The notes under the pieces: generated by a model
The model's database searches: none
Told to the model about the DNA's origin: nothing
Seen by the model: only the letters and a program-made list of their open reading frames with translations
Part shown: in pieces, positions 7,296 to 16,062 of the stretch
Numbering within the stretch: position 1 is the first letter of the stretch
Layout of the letters: every line of letters begins with the position of its first letter
From: JANLSE01 sp038214135
GTDB taxonomy: Bacteria; Chloroflexota; Chloroflexia; Chloroflexales; Roseiflexaceae
Assembly: GCA_038214135.1 (NCBI GenBank)
Contig: JBBQSD010000075.1
Coordinates: forward strand, 1-28,131
Reading direction: 5' to 3'
Length of the DNA: 28,131 nucleotides
Position numbers and translations under genes: made by a program

Positions 7296-9119
7296 ATGAC
7301 GATGACCCGCCGCCGACTTGTTGGCAGCGCTGCGGCCTTCGCCGCAGTAACCGCAATCGCTAGCCAGCAGATTGCAAACGCGGATGAACCAGAAACGCCC
7401 AACCTGATCGAACCGACACCACAGGCCGCCGGGGCAATAACGCCCGAATTGATCGCCCTTAACCGTATGGGCTATGGCCCGCGCCCAGCCCAATCCGTAC
7501 TGGTGCAGAATCCAGCCGGCTTTCCTGGCGATGTTGCCCGCATTGCCGCATTGGGTGGGCTGGATGCCTATATCGAACAGCAACTTGATCCAGCCAGTAT
7601 CGATGATAGCTTCTGTGATCAACAGCTTGCTGCAACACGCTTCCGTTTTAACTATGCTGCCGATAATCAGGCTCCCCCGCGCTATCCAGCCGTGAATGAA
7701 CTACGACCGCTCGACACACTTGTACAAACCGTCACTCAGCTATGGCCATTGGCCGATTTTGGCACGGCCATGGACTGGTCGGAGCGTCAACGGCCCTGGT
7801 ACGAAGTTCGTATCACTACAGCGGTGCGCGCGATCTATAGCGAACGCCAACTGCAGGAAATTCTGGTCGACTTCTGGCATAACCATTTTAATGTGAATGC
7901 CAGCGGCGATGTCACCCAATCGGTTGCATTCCCGGATTATGATCGGATCATGCGCCAAAACTGCCTTGGCAACTTCCGTACATTTGTTGAGGCGGTTGCC
8001 AAAAGCACAGCAATGCTCTATTACCTCGATAACTATAGCAATCGCGCCTCTGGTGGTGAGGGCGGTAACGAGAACTATGCCCGCGAACTGTTTGAACTGC
8101 ATACACTTGGCTCCGATAATTATCTCAAATTCTATGATGATCGTTCGCAGATTGGCACAGTTACCTATAATGGCGAAACATTTGCGCGTGGCTATATCGA
8201 CCAGGATGTCTATGAGGCAGCTGAATGCCTGACTGGTTGGACTGTCGGCAATGGTGATTGGCGGCTGCCTGCTGGTACGCTGAATAATGGCGCGTTTGTG
8301 TATGTGCATGCATGGCATTCGGGCGGAACAAAGCTCGTGCTTAGCCAATTGATCAGCAATGGCCAGGCAACTGCCGATTATATGAAAGATGGCCAGGCCG
8401 TCTTTAAGCTATTAACCGACCATGTTGGAACTGCTCGCTTCCTGTGTACCAAGCTCTGCCGACGCCTGATTAGCGATTATCCACCATCCGATGTGATTGA
8501 GGCGGCGGTTGCCGAATGGATGGCCAACCGAACCGCACCGGATCAGATCAAGCGCGTTGTGCGGGTGATCCTCAAATCGGCGGCCTTCAAAAACATATGG
8601 GGTCAGAAGGTCAAGCGGCCATTCGATTTCTTTGTCTCCTATGTTCGAGCAACCAATGCACAGGTGCGTTTGGTTGATGATGCCCATCCAAGTGGAAGCT
8701 GCTGGGGCAGCCTGTTCTCGACACTGAGCAACACCGGCCATCGGTTGTATGAATGGCCCACGCCAACAGGCCACCCCGATCTGGCCAGCTACTGGTTAAG
8801 CACCAATGGCATGCTGCGGCGCTGGAATATTCCCTACTCGCTGATATCGACAGGCCAGTATGGCATCAATATACAGGTCAATCTGTTCGCCCAAACCCCA
8901 ACCGGCCTGACCTCCACACAGATTGTTGATTATTGGATCGACAGATTGTTTGGTTATGCGATCTCAAGCAGCACTCGTACGGCGCTGATTAGCTTCATGG
9001 CCCAAACGGGCAGCCCAAATTCGCCACCGCCATTGTATTCTGGCGAAACTACACTTCAGGAGCGGATTGAGTGCCTGGTGTATCTCATGTCGATGGCCCC
9101 TGAATTTCAGCAGCGCTAA
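7296..9119 (+). CDS. DUF1800 family Tat-exported protein
   Basis: A 607-residue protein of unassigned function. It opens with a twin-arginine type leader: MTMTRRRLVGSAA, an Ala-rich hydrophobic stretch, then a likely cut near ANADEP (about residue 28). DUF1800 marks are LNRMGYGPRP (about 51-60), DFWHNHFNV (about 190-198), NENYARELFELHTLG (about 258-272), then ECLTGWTVG, and a C-terminal LYEWPTPTGHPD region that replaces the usual GWP-G-W motif. The ATG at 7296 has AAGGAG about 9 bases upstream. The next gene follows 33 bases later and is DUF1501, a classic DUF1800/DUF1501 pairing in which both products are thought to act at or outside the membrane. Sometimes linked to extracellular matrix or polymer handling, but unproven. 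Confidence 0.9.
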   Translation: MTMTRRRLVGSAAAFAAVTAIASQQIANADEPETPNLIEPTPQAAGAITPELIALNRMGYGPRPAQSVLVQNPAGFPGDVARIAALGGLDAYIEQQLDPASIDDSFCDQQLAATRFRFNYAADNQAPPRYPAVNELRPLDTLVQTVTQLWPLADFGTAMDWSERQRPWYEVRITTAVRAIYSERQLQEILVDFWHNHFNVNASGDVTQSVAFPDYDRIMRQNCLGNFRTFVEAVAKSTAMLYYLDNYSNRASGGEGGNENYARELFELHTLGSDNYLKFYDDRSQIGTVTYNGETFARGYIDQDVYEAAECLTGWTVGNGDWRLPAGTLNNGAFVYVHAWHSGGTKLVLSQLISNGQATADYMKDGQAVFKLLTDHVGTARFLCTKLCRRLISDYPPSDVIEAAVAEWMANRTAPDQIKRVVRVILKSAAFKNIWGQKVKRPFDFFVSYVRATNAQVRLVDDAHPSGSCWGSLFSTLSNTGHRLYEWPTPTGHPDLASYWLSTNGMLRRWNIPYSLISTGQYGINIQVNLFAQTPTGLTSTQIVDYWIDRLFGYAISSSTRTALISFMAQTGSPNSPPPLYSGETTLQERIECLVYLMSMAPEFQQR

Positions 9120-9152
9120 CGCGCCCAGATATTTCATACTGAGGAGAGTGGC

Positions 9153-10553
9153 ATGACAATCTCGCGACGACAGTTTATGATCGGTGGCTGTAGCGCTGCG
9201 ATCGCCGCGATGGCTGGTGGCCGGATCGGCGGGCTTGTGTTCGATGATCTTGATTTTGCCGATACCGCTCAGGCAGCTGGCAACGACCAGATCCTGATCA
9301 ATATCTTCCTTCGCGGCGGCTGTGATGGCCTGAGCCTGGTTTCGCCATATGCCGATGGTACCTACCGAACCCGACGCGGCAGCCAGGCTCTGCCACAGAA
9401 CCCAACCAGCGCTTTTACCCTGAACGCCAATAATCCAGCATTCTTTAGTAGCGTACCGGAAACGGGCTTCTGCCTGCATCCAAGCACTGCTGGAGTTGTT
9501 GGCGCTGCCACCTACGCACTAAAAGAACTCTATGATAGCGGCAACCTCGCAATCGTGCATGCCTGTGGCCTGAACGACGATACCCGCAGCCATTTCGATG
9601 CGATGGATTATATCGAGCGCGGAACGCCTGGTAATAAGAGCACCAGCACTGGCTGGCTGGCCCGCCACATCCAATCGGTCAACTATACTGGCACTATTCC
9701 AGCGCTAGCGGCTAGTTCCAATTCGCCAACATCGCTGCTTGGCGCAACCCAGGCCATTGCAGCAACATCGGCCAATAGCTATCGGTTGAATGGCCCAGGG
9801 CGCTACACCCAGACTGCGGCCAATGCCCGACCGCTCGATGCGCTGATGGGCACTCTGGATCAGATGTACACCGGCCCTGGGGCAACAGTGAGTGCTGGGC
9901 GGCGAACGATTGAAGCGATCCGGGCACTCCGTACTATCGGCGGGTACACAACAGGTATTACAACATACCCAGGCGGCGGTTTCGGCGATTCGCTCAAGAC
10001 CTTAGCGCAGATCATTAAGCTCGATCTTGGCCTGCGCATCGCAACGATTGATCTTGGCGGCTGGGATCACCACGAAAACCAGGGCGTCAATGGCGGCCAG
10101 TATGCGAACCTGGTATCAACCCTAGCACGCGGGTTGTATTCCTTCTATAAGGATATGGCTGGCTTCGAGAATCGCCTGACGATTGTTGTGATGAGCGAAT
10201 TTGGGCGGCGTTTGGGGGTCAATGCCAGCGATGGAACCGACCACGGCCATGGTAATGCCATGCTCGTGCTGGGTGGCAATGTCAATGGTGGCAAGCTGTA
10301 TGGCAATTGGCCCGGCCTCGAAAATCTCGACCAGGACCAGGATCTGCGGATCACCACCGACTATCGCAAGGTTCTGGCAGAGGCAGTTGTGCGTGTGTTG
10401 GGCAACAACAAGCTTGGCACCGTCTTCCCAAGCATCACACCAGAGATCTATAGCACCAATACGGCCCTGAACCTGTTTAATGGCACCGATCCAGCATCGA
10501 TTGACTACACATCAACACAGTATCAGGTCAGCTTGCCGCTGATTAGCCACTAA
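9153..10553 (+). CDS. DUF1501 family Tat-exported protein
   Basis: A 466-residue member of the alkaline-phosphatase/sulfatase-like DUF1501 superfamily. It begins with a twin-arginine leader, MTISRRQFMIGG, followed by an Ala/Gly-rich hydrophobic segment. Family marks are NIFLRGGCDGLSLVSPY (about 50-66), FCLHPSTAG (about 107-115), the TIDLGGWDHHENQG metal-site-like stretch (about 299-312) and VVMSEFGRRLGVNASDGTDHGHGN (about 344-367). The ATG at 9153 has GAGGAG 6-7 bases upstream, and the gene lies 33 bases after the DUF1800 gene, so the two are almost certainly cotranscribed. The conserved His/Asp residues suggest a hydrolase fold, but no substrate is known. Ends 13 bases before a bidirectional palindrome. 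Confidence 0.9.
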   Translation: MTISRRQFMIGGCSAAIAAMAGGRIGGLVFDDLDFADTAQAAGNDQILINIFLRGGCDGLSLVSPYADGTYRTRRGSQALPQNPTSAFTLNANNPAFFSSVPETGFCLHPSTAGVVGAATYALKELYDSGNLAIVHACGLNDDTRSHFDAMDYIERGTPGNKSTSTGWLARHIQSVNYTGTIPALAASSNSPTSLLGATQAIAATSANSYRLNGPGRYTQTAANARPLDALMGTLDQMYTGPGATVSAGRRTIEAIRALRTIGGYTTGITTYPGGGFGDSLKTLAQIIKLDLGLRIATIDLGGWDHHENQGVNGGQYANLVSTLARGLYSFYKDMAGFENRLTIVVMSEFGRRLGVNASDGTDHGHGNAMLVLGGNVNGGKLYGNWPGLENLDQDQDLRITTDYRKVLAEAVVRVLGNNKLGTVFPSITPEIYSTNTALNLFNGTDPASIDYTSTQYQVSLPLISH

Positions 10554-10566
10554 TCATTTCTCACCT

Positions 10567-10594
10567 GTAGAGACGCAAAATCTTGCGTCTCTAC
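10567..10594. terminator. GTAGAGACGCAA palindrome shared by convergent genes
   Basis: GTAGAGACGCAA (10567-10578) and TTGCGTCTCTAC (10583-10594) pair perfectly over 12 bp around the loop AATC. It lies 13 bases after the DUF1501 stop. Read from the other side, it contains the TAG stop (10593-10591) of the convergent kinase gene. The identical palindrome occurs again at 28103-28130. Likely a bidirectional terminator, though it lacks a real U-tract. Confidence 0.75.
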
Positions 10595-11766
10595 GTGCGC
10601 GGCAGAATAAACGTAAATGTGCTGCCGACGTTTGGCGTGCTACGGACTGCCACCTGGCCGCCAAATGATTCGGCAACATATTTTGTGATCGCCAGGCCGA
10701 GGCCAGCACCGGTATATGGTCGCGCCAGCGAATCATCGACCTGATAGAACGGAATGAATATCTTCTCGATTGCCTCAGCGGGAATGCCAATCCCTGTATC
10801 CTCAACCCACAATAACACGCGAGTGGGATCGCTGCTGAATGTTACACGGGCGCTACCACCGCGGACATTAAACTTGATCGCATTATCGATCAGATTGCGG
10901 ATCGCATGGAACAGTGCGTTCATATCGCCATTGAACTGAACATTGGGCGCGATGGTTGCCTGCAGATCCACACCAGCTTCTTGTGCAGCTGGCTGAAGTT
11001 CAACAACCGCATGCTGGACAATATCACTCAGCACAATTGGCATGCGCCGTGCCGGAACAGAGCGGATCTCCTGGAGATACAGCAGATTATTGAGCAGCCG
11101 TGAGAGCGAGCGCGAATTGCGGGCAATCACGGAAATTGCCTGGCTCTGGACATCGGTGAGCGAGCCAAGTGTGTTGCGCTCAAATAGCTCCAGATAGCCA
11201 AGAATAGATGTCAGTGGTGTGCGCAACTCGTGCGAAAGGGTTGCCAGAAAATTGCTCTTCAGCCGATCCAACTCCTGAAGTTCGGCATTTGCAGCACTCA
11301 GTTCACGAACCTGTCGCTCAAGGCGTTCGACCAGTTTATCGTTATACTCGCGCAGGATGCTGGTTTCCACCGCAGCGGAAACGAGTTCGCGCTTGCCATC
11401 AATGAATTCCTGGATCTGTTCGTGTAGGCGGCGCGGATCGATCGGCTTGGTAATATACCCAGAACAACCAGCCACCAGTGAACGCTCGCGCACCCCGATA
11501 CGGCTATCGGCGGTGAGTGCGATAATCGGTACATTATGCAAATGCGGCAGGCTGCGTAGCCGTGTGGTGGTTTCGTAGCCATCCAGGCCAGGAATGTTAA
11601 TATCCACCAGAATCAGCGCTGGCATCGTCTCACGGGCCGCAGCCAGGCCACTAGGCCCATCCTTGGCCAGCAGAACCTGGTAGCCACGGGCCTCCAGAAT
11701 CCGCTGCACGAGCCGCTGGTTATCGAGGTTGTCCTCAATATAGAGGATCATTGGTCGCTCTGTCAT
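10591..11766 (-). CDS. Response-regulator receiver fused to a histidine kinase (REC-HisKA-HATPase)
   Basis: A soluble 391-residue two-component protein with the receiver first. REC domain about 5-122: acidic pair ED (11-12), phospho-acceptor Asp55 in LILVDINIPG, Thr85 in IALTAD and Lys107 in ITKPID. A short coiled coil (about 140-170) leads to HisKA with His179 in LATLSHELRTPLTS. The HATPase domain has the N box RNLIDNAIKFN, then VEDTGIGIP and GAGLGLAI. There are no membrane segments, so its input must come through the receiver, possibly from the membrane kinase encoded 131 bases upstream. The start is uncertain: the ATG at 11766 lacks a ribosome site and a TATAAT box lies one base before it. 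The second ATG at 11751 (MILYIEDN) has a weak AGAG and is a reasonable alternative. The stop codon is part of a palindromic repeat. Confidence 0.92.
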   Translation of the reverse strand: MTERPMILYIEDNLDNQRLVQRILEARGYQVLLAKDGPSGLAAARETMPALILVDINIPGLDGYETTTRLRSLPHLHNVPIIALTADSRIGVRERSLVAGCSGYITKPIDPRRLHEQIQEFIDGKRELVSAAVETSILREYNDKLVERLERQVRELSAANAELQELDRLKSNFLATLSHELRTPLTSILGYLELFERNTLGSLTDVQSQAISVIARNSRSLSRLLNNLLYLQEIRSVPARRMPIVLSDIVQHAVVELQPAAQEAGVDLQATIAPNVQFNGDMNALFHAIRNLIDNAIKFNVRGGSARVTFSSDPTRVLLWVEDTGIGIPAEAIEKIFIPFYQVDDSLARPYTGAGLGLAITKYVAESFGGQVAVRSTPNVGSTFTFILPRT

Positions 11767-11781
11767 TATTATATCTATTGC

Positions 11782-11824
11782 TTTCGCTGGTGTGGTATGG
11801 CTTCGCTATACCGCACCAGCGAAA
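11782..11824 (-). repeat. 17-bp inverted repeat between the two kinase genes
   Basis: TTTCGCTGGTGTGGTAT (11782-11798) and ATACCGCACCAGCGAAA (11808-11824) pair over 17 bp with a single G:U-type mismatch and a 9-base loop. It would fold in the transcript between the membrane kinase and the REC-kinase genes and may attenuate or process it. Confidence 0.7.
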
Positions 11825-11878
11825 TATTCTTTGGGGGCCTACGGATCTTAAACGCCATCTTCGATAGAATGGAAGCAC

Positions 11879-11897
11879 GGTTCGCGAACCGCCCCTA
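11879..11897. repeat. GTAGGGGCGGTTCGCGAACC palindrome fragment at the kinase stop
   Basis: On the minus strand the stop TAG of the membrane kinase is followed at once by TAGGGGCGGTTCGCGAACCG. The core GGTTCGCGAACC (11879-11890) is a perfect 12-base palindrome. The left arm GTAGGGGC is present, but its matching right arm is missing. Confidence 0.65.
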
Positions 11898-14618
11898 CTA
11901 AACGACATCTGCGACCCATGCTCGCGTACCGTTATGTTCGTGTTCGGTTGGTTGATCGGTTTCTGGCAGTTCCCGACGCGCCTCAAGATGGCAGGGAATG
12001 GTAAAGGTAAAGACACTCCCCTGGCCAACGGTGCTTTCGGCCCAGATTCGGCCCTGGTGCGCCTCCACAATCCGCCGACAGATCGAGAGGCCCAGGCCAC
12101 TACCACGCCGATCTGGGCTTGCTTCGTGAACCTGGCGGAATTCCTCGAAGATCAGCGGGATGTGTTCGGGGGCAATGCCGATTCCGGTATCGCGGACACT
12201 GATGGCGATGTATGGCACGATTCGACGCCCATCACGAATGATGGCTGGCTGATCGGGCGGCGGTTCATTTTTATCGCCAGCCATCACCACACATTGCGCG
12301 CTGATCGTGATTGCACCTGTATCGGTAAATTTGACGGCATTGGCCAGCAGATTCAGCACAACCTGTCTAATCTTGGCGGCATCGGCACGGGCGCGTGGCA
12401 ATTTGGGCGGGAGATTGATCTTCAAAACGATCTGCCGATTGTGCAGCAAGCCCTGCACCGTTTCAGCCACATCATCGATCAGCAGGGCCACATCAAGCGG
12501 CTTGATATCGAGTTCGAGACGACCAGCCTCAATACGGGCCAGATCAAGCAGTTCGTTGATCAGATGCAACAGGAAGCGCCCATTGCGATTGATCGTCTTG
12601 AGATCTTCGCGCTGGAGCGACGAGATCGGGCCATCGAGTTCATCCAGCATCACCGTCGAGAAGCCAATAATGGCATTCAGTGGTGTGCGTAGTTCGTGGG
12701 AGATGGCAGCCAGAAACTGGCCTTTTAGTTTATCGGCCTCCTGTGCGCGCACCAGTGCCGCCCGCAGTTCGGTGGTTCGTTCGGCAACCTGGCGCTCCAA
12801 TTCGCTATACAAGCGGGTATTCTCAATCGAAAGCCCAGCCATGCTCGCATATGTCAGCAGTTGCGCGGCATCGCGGGCGGTGATTGGGCGGCGGCTATAG
12901 TAGTAATCGGCAGAAATGATTCCAACGATCTGTTCCTCACGCCCGAAGATCGGCACCTGAACATATGATTCACTGCGCGAAATGGCCTGTTTGGTCTGAA
13001 TGACCCTTGGATGATTCCAGGGATTATCAACGATGACGGCCTGACGGGTGCGCAGGATGTCGGCTTCGACGGTTTCGCTATCGGCGGTGATCGGGATGGT
13101 ATTGGCAGCGGCCAGAAACTGGTTTACCTGCTGATCGGCATCTGTTCCAAATGATGCGCTGACGGCCCGCAGGGTGCGCCCTTCGAGCAGATACAGCACC
13201 GCCCGTTCAAAGCCCAGATGCGCACATACGCCATCTGGAACGGCTTGTAGGAGTTGCGGCAGCGAGAGGATCGAACGGAAGTTGTTGGATGCTTCGTTGA
13301 GAATTGCCAGGCGGCGCAGGTTATCCTCAAGTTCGGCGATTTTTTCGCGTAGGGCAGCGGCCATGAGATTGAATGAGCGCATGACATCGCCAATCTCATC
13401 CTGAATGCTTTCTGGTAGCTGGTGGTTCAGATCGCCGTAGGCGATCCGTTGTGCCCCAACCTGCAACTGACGGAGTGGTTTGGCCAGCCGTTTGGAGAGA
13501 TAGATGCCGAGTCCAACAATAAGAACAAGCGCACTGCCAAGCAACAGCACAACCTGTGTTCGCAGTTCTTCCTGACGAATGGCAATACTGGCACCAGCTT
13601 CCTGGGCTGGCCGAATGATTTCCGCCTCGGGAATGACGATCCCGACGCTCCAGCCGGAGCTTGCAATTGGTGCATAGGCCAGATACACATCGCCGCCCTC
13701 GAAGAACAGCCGCGCAATGCCATCCTTGCGTTCGGTCATGCGTTGAATAACCTCACGCAGGCGAACATCCGAACTGAGCAGCAAATTCTCGGCCTCGAAG
13801 GGCTGGTTCCATGCCACACCCGCTGCGCTCATCTGTGGCTTGACCAGCACCTTGCCTTTTTCGTTGATCAGGAAGGCATAGCCAGCCTGGCCCTCATCGA
13901 GCTTGAGCAGATCCTCCTGGATTGTGCCGAGCAGCAGATCGAACCCAACGACACCAATAAAGTTGCCATTGCTATCGTACAGCGGCGTGGCACAGGTGGT
14001 TGCCAATTGCTTGGTGACAGCATCGACATAGGTATCGACCCAGACCGTCTGCTTGGCATCGCGGGCGGCGATATACCAACTGCGCTGGCGCGGATCGAAG
14101 GTTGCATCGAGCATATCGACAATATCGGTGTTGGTTGCTAATGCACCGCCATCTTCCAGCCCGATGTAGCCAAGGCTCACCAGCCGATTGCGGGCGACGA
14201 CCGATTGCAGTAGGGGAACGAACTGGCCTGCCCGTGCAACTGCCGCCGCATGGGCCTTGAGGTTTGCCGGGCTTGGCCCACCTGGAACGACCCATACGCG
14301 GGTGGTTTGATTGGTTGGTGGCGGTGCGCCAGCATCGATCAGGGTGCGGGCATAGCCTGCCACCGATTCGACCTGCTGGCCGATATTGCTGAGTGCGGCG
14401 TTATACAGGGCCGCCTTATCGGCGGCATGGGTGCGCAGATTATTTTCGGCTTGTTCACGGAGAACCGCTGTTCCGGATTGGACGGCAGAATCGCGGGCGC
14501 GATCCAGGCTATTCAACCCAAGCAGGCTGAGCAGCAGTAACGGCGGCAACGCTAAGCCAAGCGCCAGGGTCAGCACTTTGGCCCGAATCGTGAAGCGCAT
14601 TGAGCGCTTGCTCGCCAT
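11898..14618 (-). CDS. Membrane sensor histidine kinase (dCache-HAMP-GAF-HisKA-HATPase)
   Basis: A 906-residue inner-membrane sensor kinase. TM1 about 14-35; periplasmic dCache_1-type sensor about 38-350, including WYIAARDAKQTVWVDTYVDA (181-200) and GVVGFDLLLGTIQ, the small-molecule pocket region of such domains; TM2 about 355-374; HAMP about 375-428; GAF about 440-600; coiled coil; HisKA with His641 in AISHELRTPLNAIIGF; HATPase with N box NLLANAVKF, DTGIGIAPEHI and GSGLGLSI. The last 25 residues are an acidic, polar tail. It has no receiver, so its partner may be the receiver-first kinase downstream. The ATG at 14618 lacks a clear ribosome site; ATG 14600 (MRFTIRAKV) is possible. A TTGTCG-18-TACGAT promoter lies about 90-120 bases upstream. 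The ligand is unknown. Confidence 0.93.
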   Translation of the reverse strand: MASKRSMRFTIRAKVLTLALGLALPPLLLLSLLGLNSLDRARDSAVQSGTAVLREQAENNLRTHAADKAALYNAALSNIGQQVESVAGYARTLIDAGAPPPTNQTTRVWVVPGGPSPANLKAHAAAVARAGQFVPLLQSVVARNRLVSLGYIGLEDGGALATNTDIVDMLDATFDPRQRSWYIAARDAKQTVWVDTYVDAVTKQLATTCATPLYDSNGNFIGVVGFDLLLGTIQEDLLKLDEGQAGYAFLINEKGKVLVKPQMSAAGVAWNQPFEAENLLLSSDVRLREVIQRMTERKDGIARLFFEGGDVYLAYAPIASSGWSVGIVIPEAEIIRPAQEAGASIAIRQEELRTQVVLLLGSALVLIVGLGIYLSKRLAKPLRQLQVGAQRIAYGDLNHQLPESIQDEIGDVMRSFNLMAAALREKIAELEDNLRRLAILNEASNNFRSILSLPQLLQAVPDGVCAHLGFERAVLYLLEGRTLRAVSASFGTDADQQVNQFLAAANTIPITADSETVEADILRTRQAVIVDNPWNHPRVIQTKQAISRSESYVQVPIFGREEQIVGIISADYYYSRRPITARDAAQLLTYASMAGLSIENTRLYSELERQVAERTTELRAALVRAQEADKLKGQFLAAISHELRTPLNAIIGFSTVMLDELDGPISSLQREDLKTINRNGRFLLHLINELLDLARIEAGRLELDIKPLDVALLIDDVAETVQGLLHNRQIVLKINLPPKLPRARADAAKIRQVVLNLLANAVKFTDTGAITISAQCVVMAGDKNEPPPDQPAIIRDGRRIVPYIAISVRDTGIGIAPEHIPLIFEEFRQVHEASPDRRGSGLGLSICRRIVEAHQGRIWAESTVGQGSVFTFTIPCHLEARRELPETDQPTEHEHNGTRAWVADVV

Positions 14619-14708
14619 ATTGTCATCGAGGGTAGTGTGGCCCTCGCTCCCTTAGCCTGTCCATGCAATCTGCGGTACGCACAATAACAAACGTACCCGA
14701 CGACAGAG

Positions 14709-14738
14709 ATCGTAGCATGCGCCGAAACAGATCGACAA
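14709..14738 (-). promoter_or_regulatory. Promoter of the membrane histidine kinase gene
   Basis: Minus strand TTGTCG (14738-14733), an 18-base spacer, and TACGAT (14714-14709) preceded by TGC. The predicted leader is about 85 bases. The kinase can therefore be transcribed separately from the RsbR-like gene upstream. Confidence 0.6.
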
Positions 14739-14773
14739 GCAAGGGTGATGACTATTGGGTTACAGAGATTTCA

Positions 14774-15895
14774 TTAGCGTGTATTATGGTTATGGTTCAG
14801 GAGTTCTTCAACCGCCTCCTGAAGGCTGGCGAAGGTTGGGATGGCCTGTAGATTCGCACCTAGTGATACTATCGTCTGTGCAACCTCTGGCCGTACGCCC
14901 ACTAGGAATGTTTGGGCGCCCAACAGCCGAACCGCAGCAGCCGTACGCAGCAACGTTTGAGCGACATGGGTATCGATCAATGGAACGCCGGTTACATCAA
15001 TGATGGCGGTATGGGCGCGTTGTTGCTCAACCTGTGCCAACACATGCTGGGAAAGGCCGGTTGCGCGGGTTTCATCGATTGATCCAACCAGCGGGACGAC
15101 AAGCACACCAGCCAGAACTGGAATCACTGGCGCACTCAGTTCACGAACCAGCAGTTGGGTGGCCTGCAAATCGGCCAGAGTCTCGGCAAGAACCGATTCC
15201 CGTTGTGTCGCATTGTGGAGCGCGGTTGCGAGCGAAGCCGTCCGCTCAGCAACCGTCTGTTCGAGCGAGGCTTGCAGGGCTTCGAGTTCTTGCTGACGAT
15301 CAGCGGATTCATAGAGCATCTGGCGCATTGTACTGCTGAAGCGATCAATTGCTAGGGCGATTACTCCAATACACATAAAGAAGGTAATACTGATAGATAA
15401 TGGAGAAGTTTGACGGCTTCGATTCATTCCAATCGGTAATCCAGACCCTGTTTCAAGATATGCTACCAGTGTCACGGCAACAACACTGAGCACTACAAAC
15501 AGCAACAATACCCGACGGCCAAGCAGTAAGCCAATCAATACAATCGGCACGGTCATTGCTAGGATTGATCCAACACTGTATAACACTCCCGATAGCACCA
15601 GAAAGATTATGAGGGTTGTCTGAAGCCCACCAATTGAGCACAGTACACTTGCCCGAAAGATACCCCGCCGCAATAACCATACCCCTACAATATTACTCAC
15701 GAGAACAATGGTTAGCGCGAGGAGATTAAGTATCAGTAAGAAATCTGATCGCTTGCTGGAAATTATCAACCCTGCCGCTGGGATGACGGCCAGAATCACT
15801 GCAAACTGAATAACCTGGAGGTTCACCGACTGACGATGCTGAACAGCATCGGATACCGGCAGCTTATAGAACCATGTGCGAAATCTAGACCACAT
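14774..15895 (-). CDS. Membrane-anchored RsbR-like STAS protein
   Basis: A 373-residue protein with an unusual layout for the RsbR family. The N-terminal half holds about six hydrophobic segments (roughly 28-46, 52-75, 84-104, 107-125, 128-146, 165-184). A coiled coil follows (about 195-245), then a C-terminal STAS domain (about 253-365). The STAS domain has the RsbR signature IDVTGVPLIDTHVAQ (about 299-313), with Thr309 in the DT position aligned with phosphorylatable residues of RsbR/RsbS, and FLVGVRPEVAQTI (330-342). Classical RsbR proteins are soluble stressosome components with a globin-like N-terminus; here the sensor is replaced by a membrane domain. The ATG at 15895 has GAGAGG about 7 bases upstream, and a TATACT box lies at 15934-15929. 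No rsbS, rsbT or sigma gene is present; the neighbours are histidine kinases. Confidence 0.87.
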   Translation of the reverse strand: MWSRFRTWFYKLPVSDAVQHRQSVNLQVIQFAVILAVIPAAGLIISSKRSDFLLILNLLALTIVLVSNIVGVWLLRRGIFRASVLCSIGGLQTTLIIFLVLSGVLYSVGSILAMTVPIVLIGLLLGRRVLLLFVVLSVVAVTLVAYLETGSGLPIGMNRSRQTSPLSISITFFMCIGVIALAIDRFSSTMRQMLYESADRQQELEALQASLEQTVAERTASLATALHNATQRESVLAETLADLQATQLLVRELSAPVIPVLAGVLVVPLVGSIDETRATGLSQHVLAQVEQQRAHTAIIDVTGVPLIDTHVAQTLLRTAAAVRLLGAQTFLVGVRPEVAQTIVSLGANLQAIPTFASLQEAVEELLNHNHNTR

Positions 15896-16021
15896 TGGAA
15901 CCTCTCGAATGGCTGAGCAACACCTCTGAGTATAGCGTTCTCGTGGGCATGAGATTGTTCAGAGTCTACTCAACAGGTATACGAATTCGCGACAATTAGG
16001 TTCGCATCCGGAATCCGCAGC

Positions 16022-16061
16022 GGTAGGGGCGCGATCACCGCGCCCCTACCGCGCCCCTACC
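16022..16061 (-). terminator. GTAGGGGCGCG palindrome after the aldehyde dehydrogenase gene
   Basis: GGTAGGGGCGCG (16022-16033) and CGCGCCCCTACC (16039-16050) form a perfect 12-bp stem. The right arm is repeated in tandem (16051-16061), so two CGGTAGGGGCGC units follow the TAG stop directly on the minus strand. It may act as a terminator, but no U-tract follows. The 167 bases to the RsbR-like gene hold nothing else recognisable. Confidence 0.65.
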
Positions 16062-16062
16062 G

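Noticed and set aside
11768..11773. TATAAT as a leaderless promoter for the REC-kinase gene
   Set aside because: It is only one base before the ATG at 11766, too close to place initiation at that codon, and no -35 is seen; it would fit only if translation starts at 11751.
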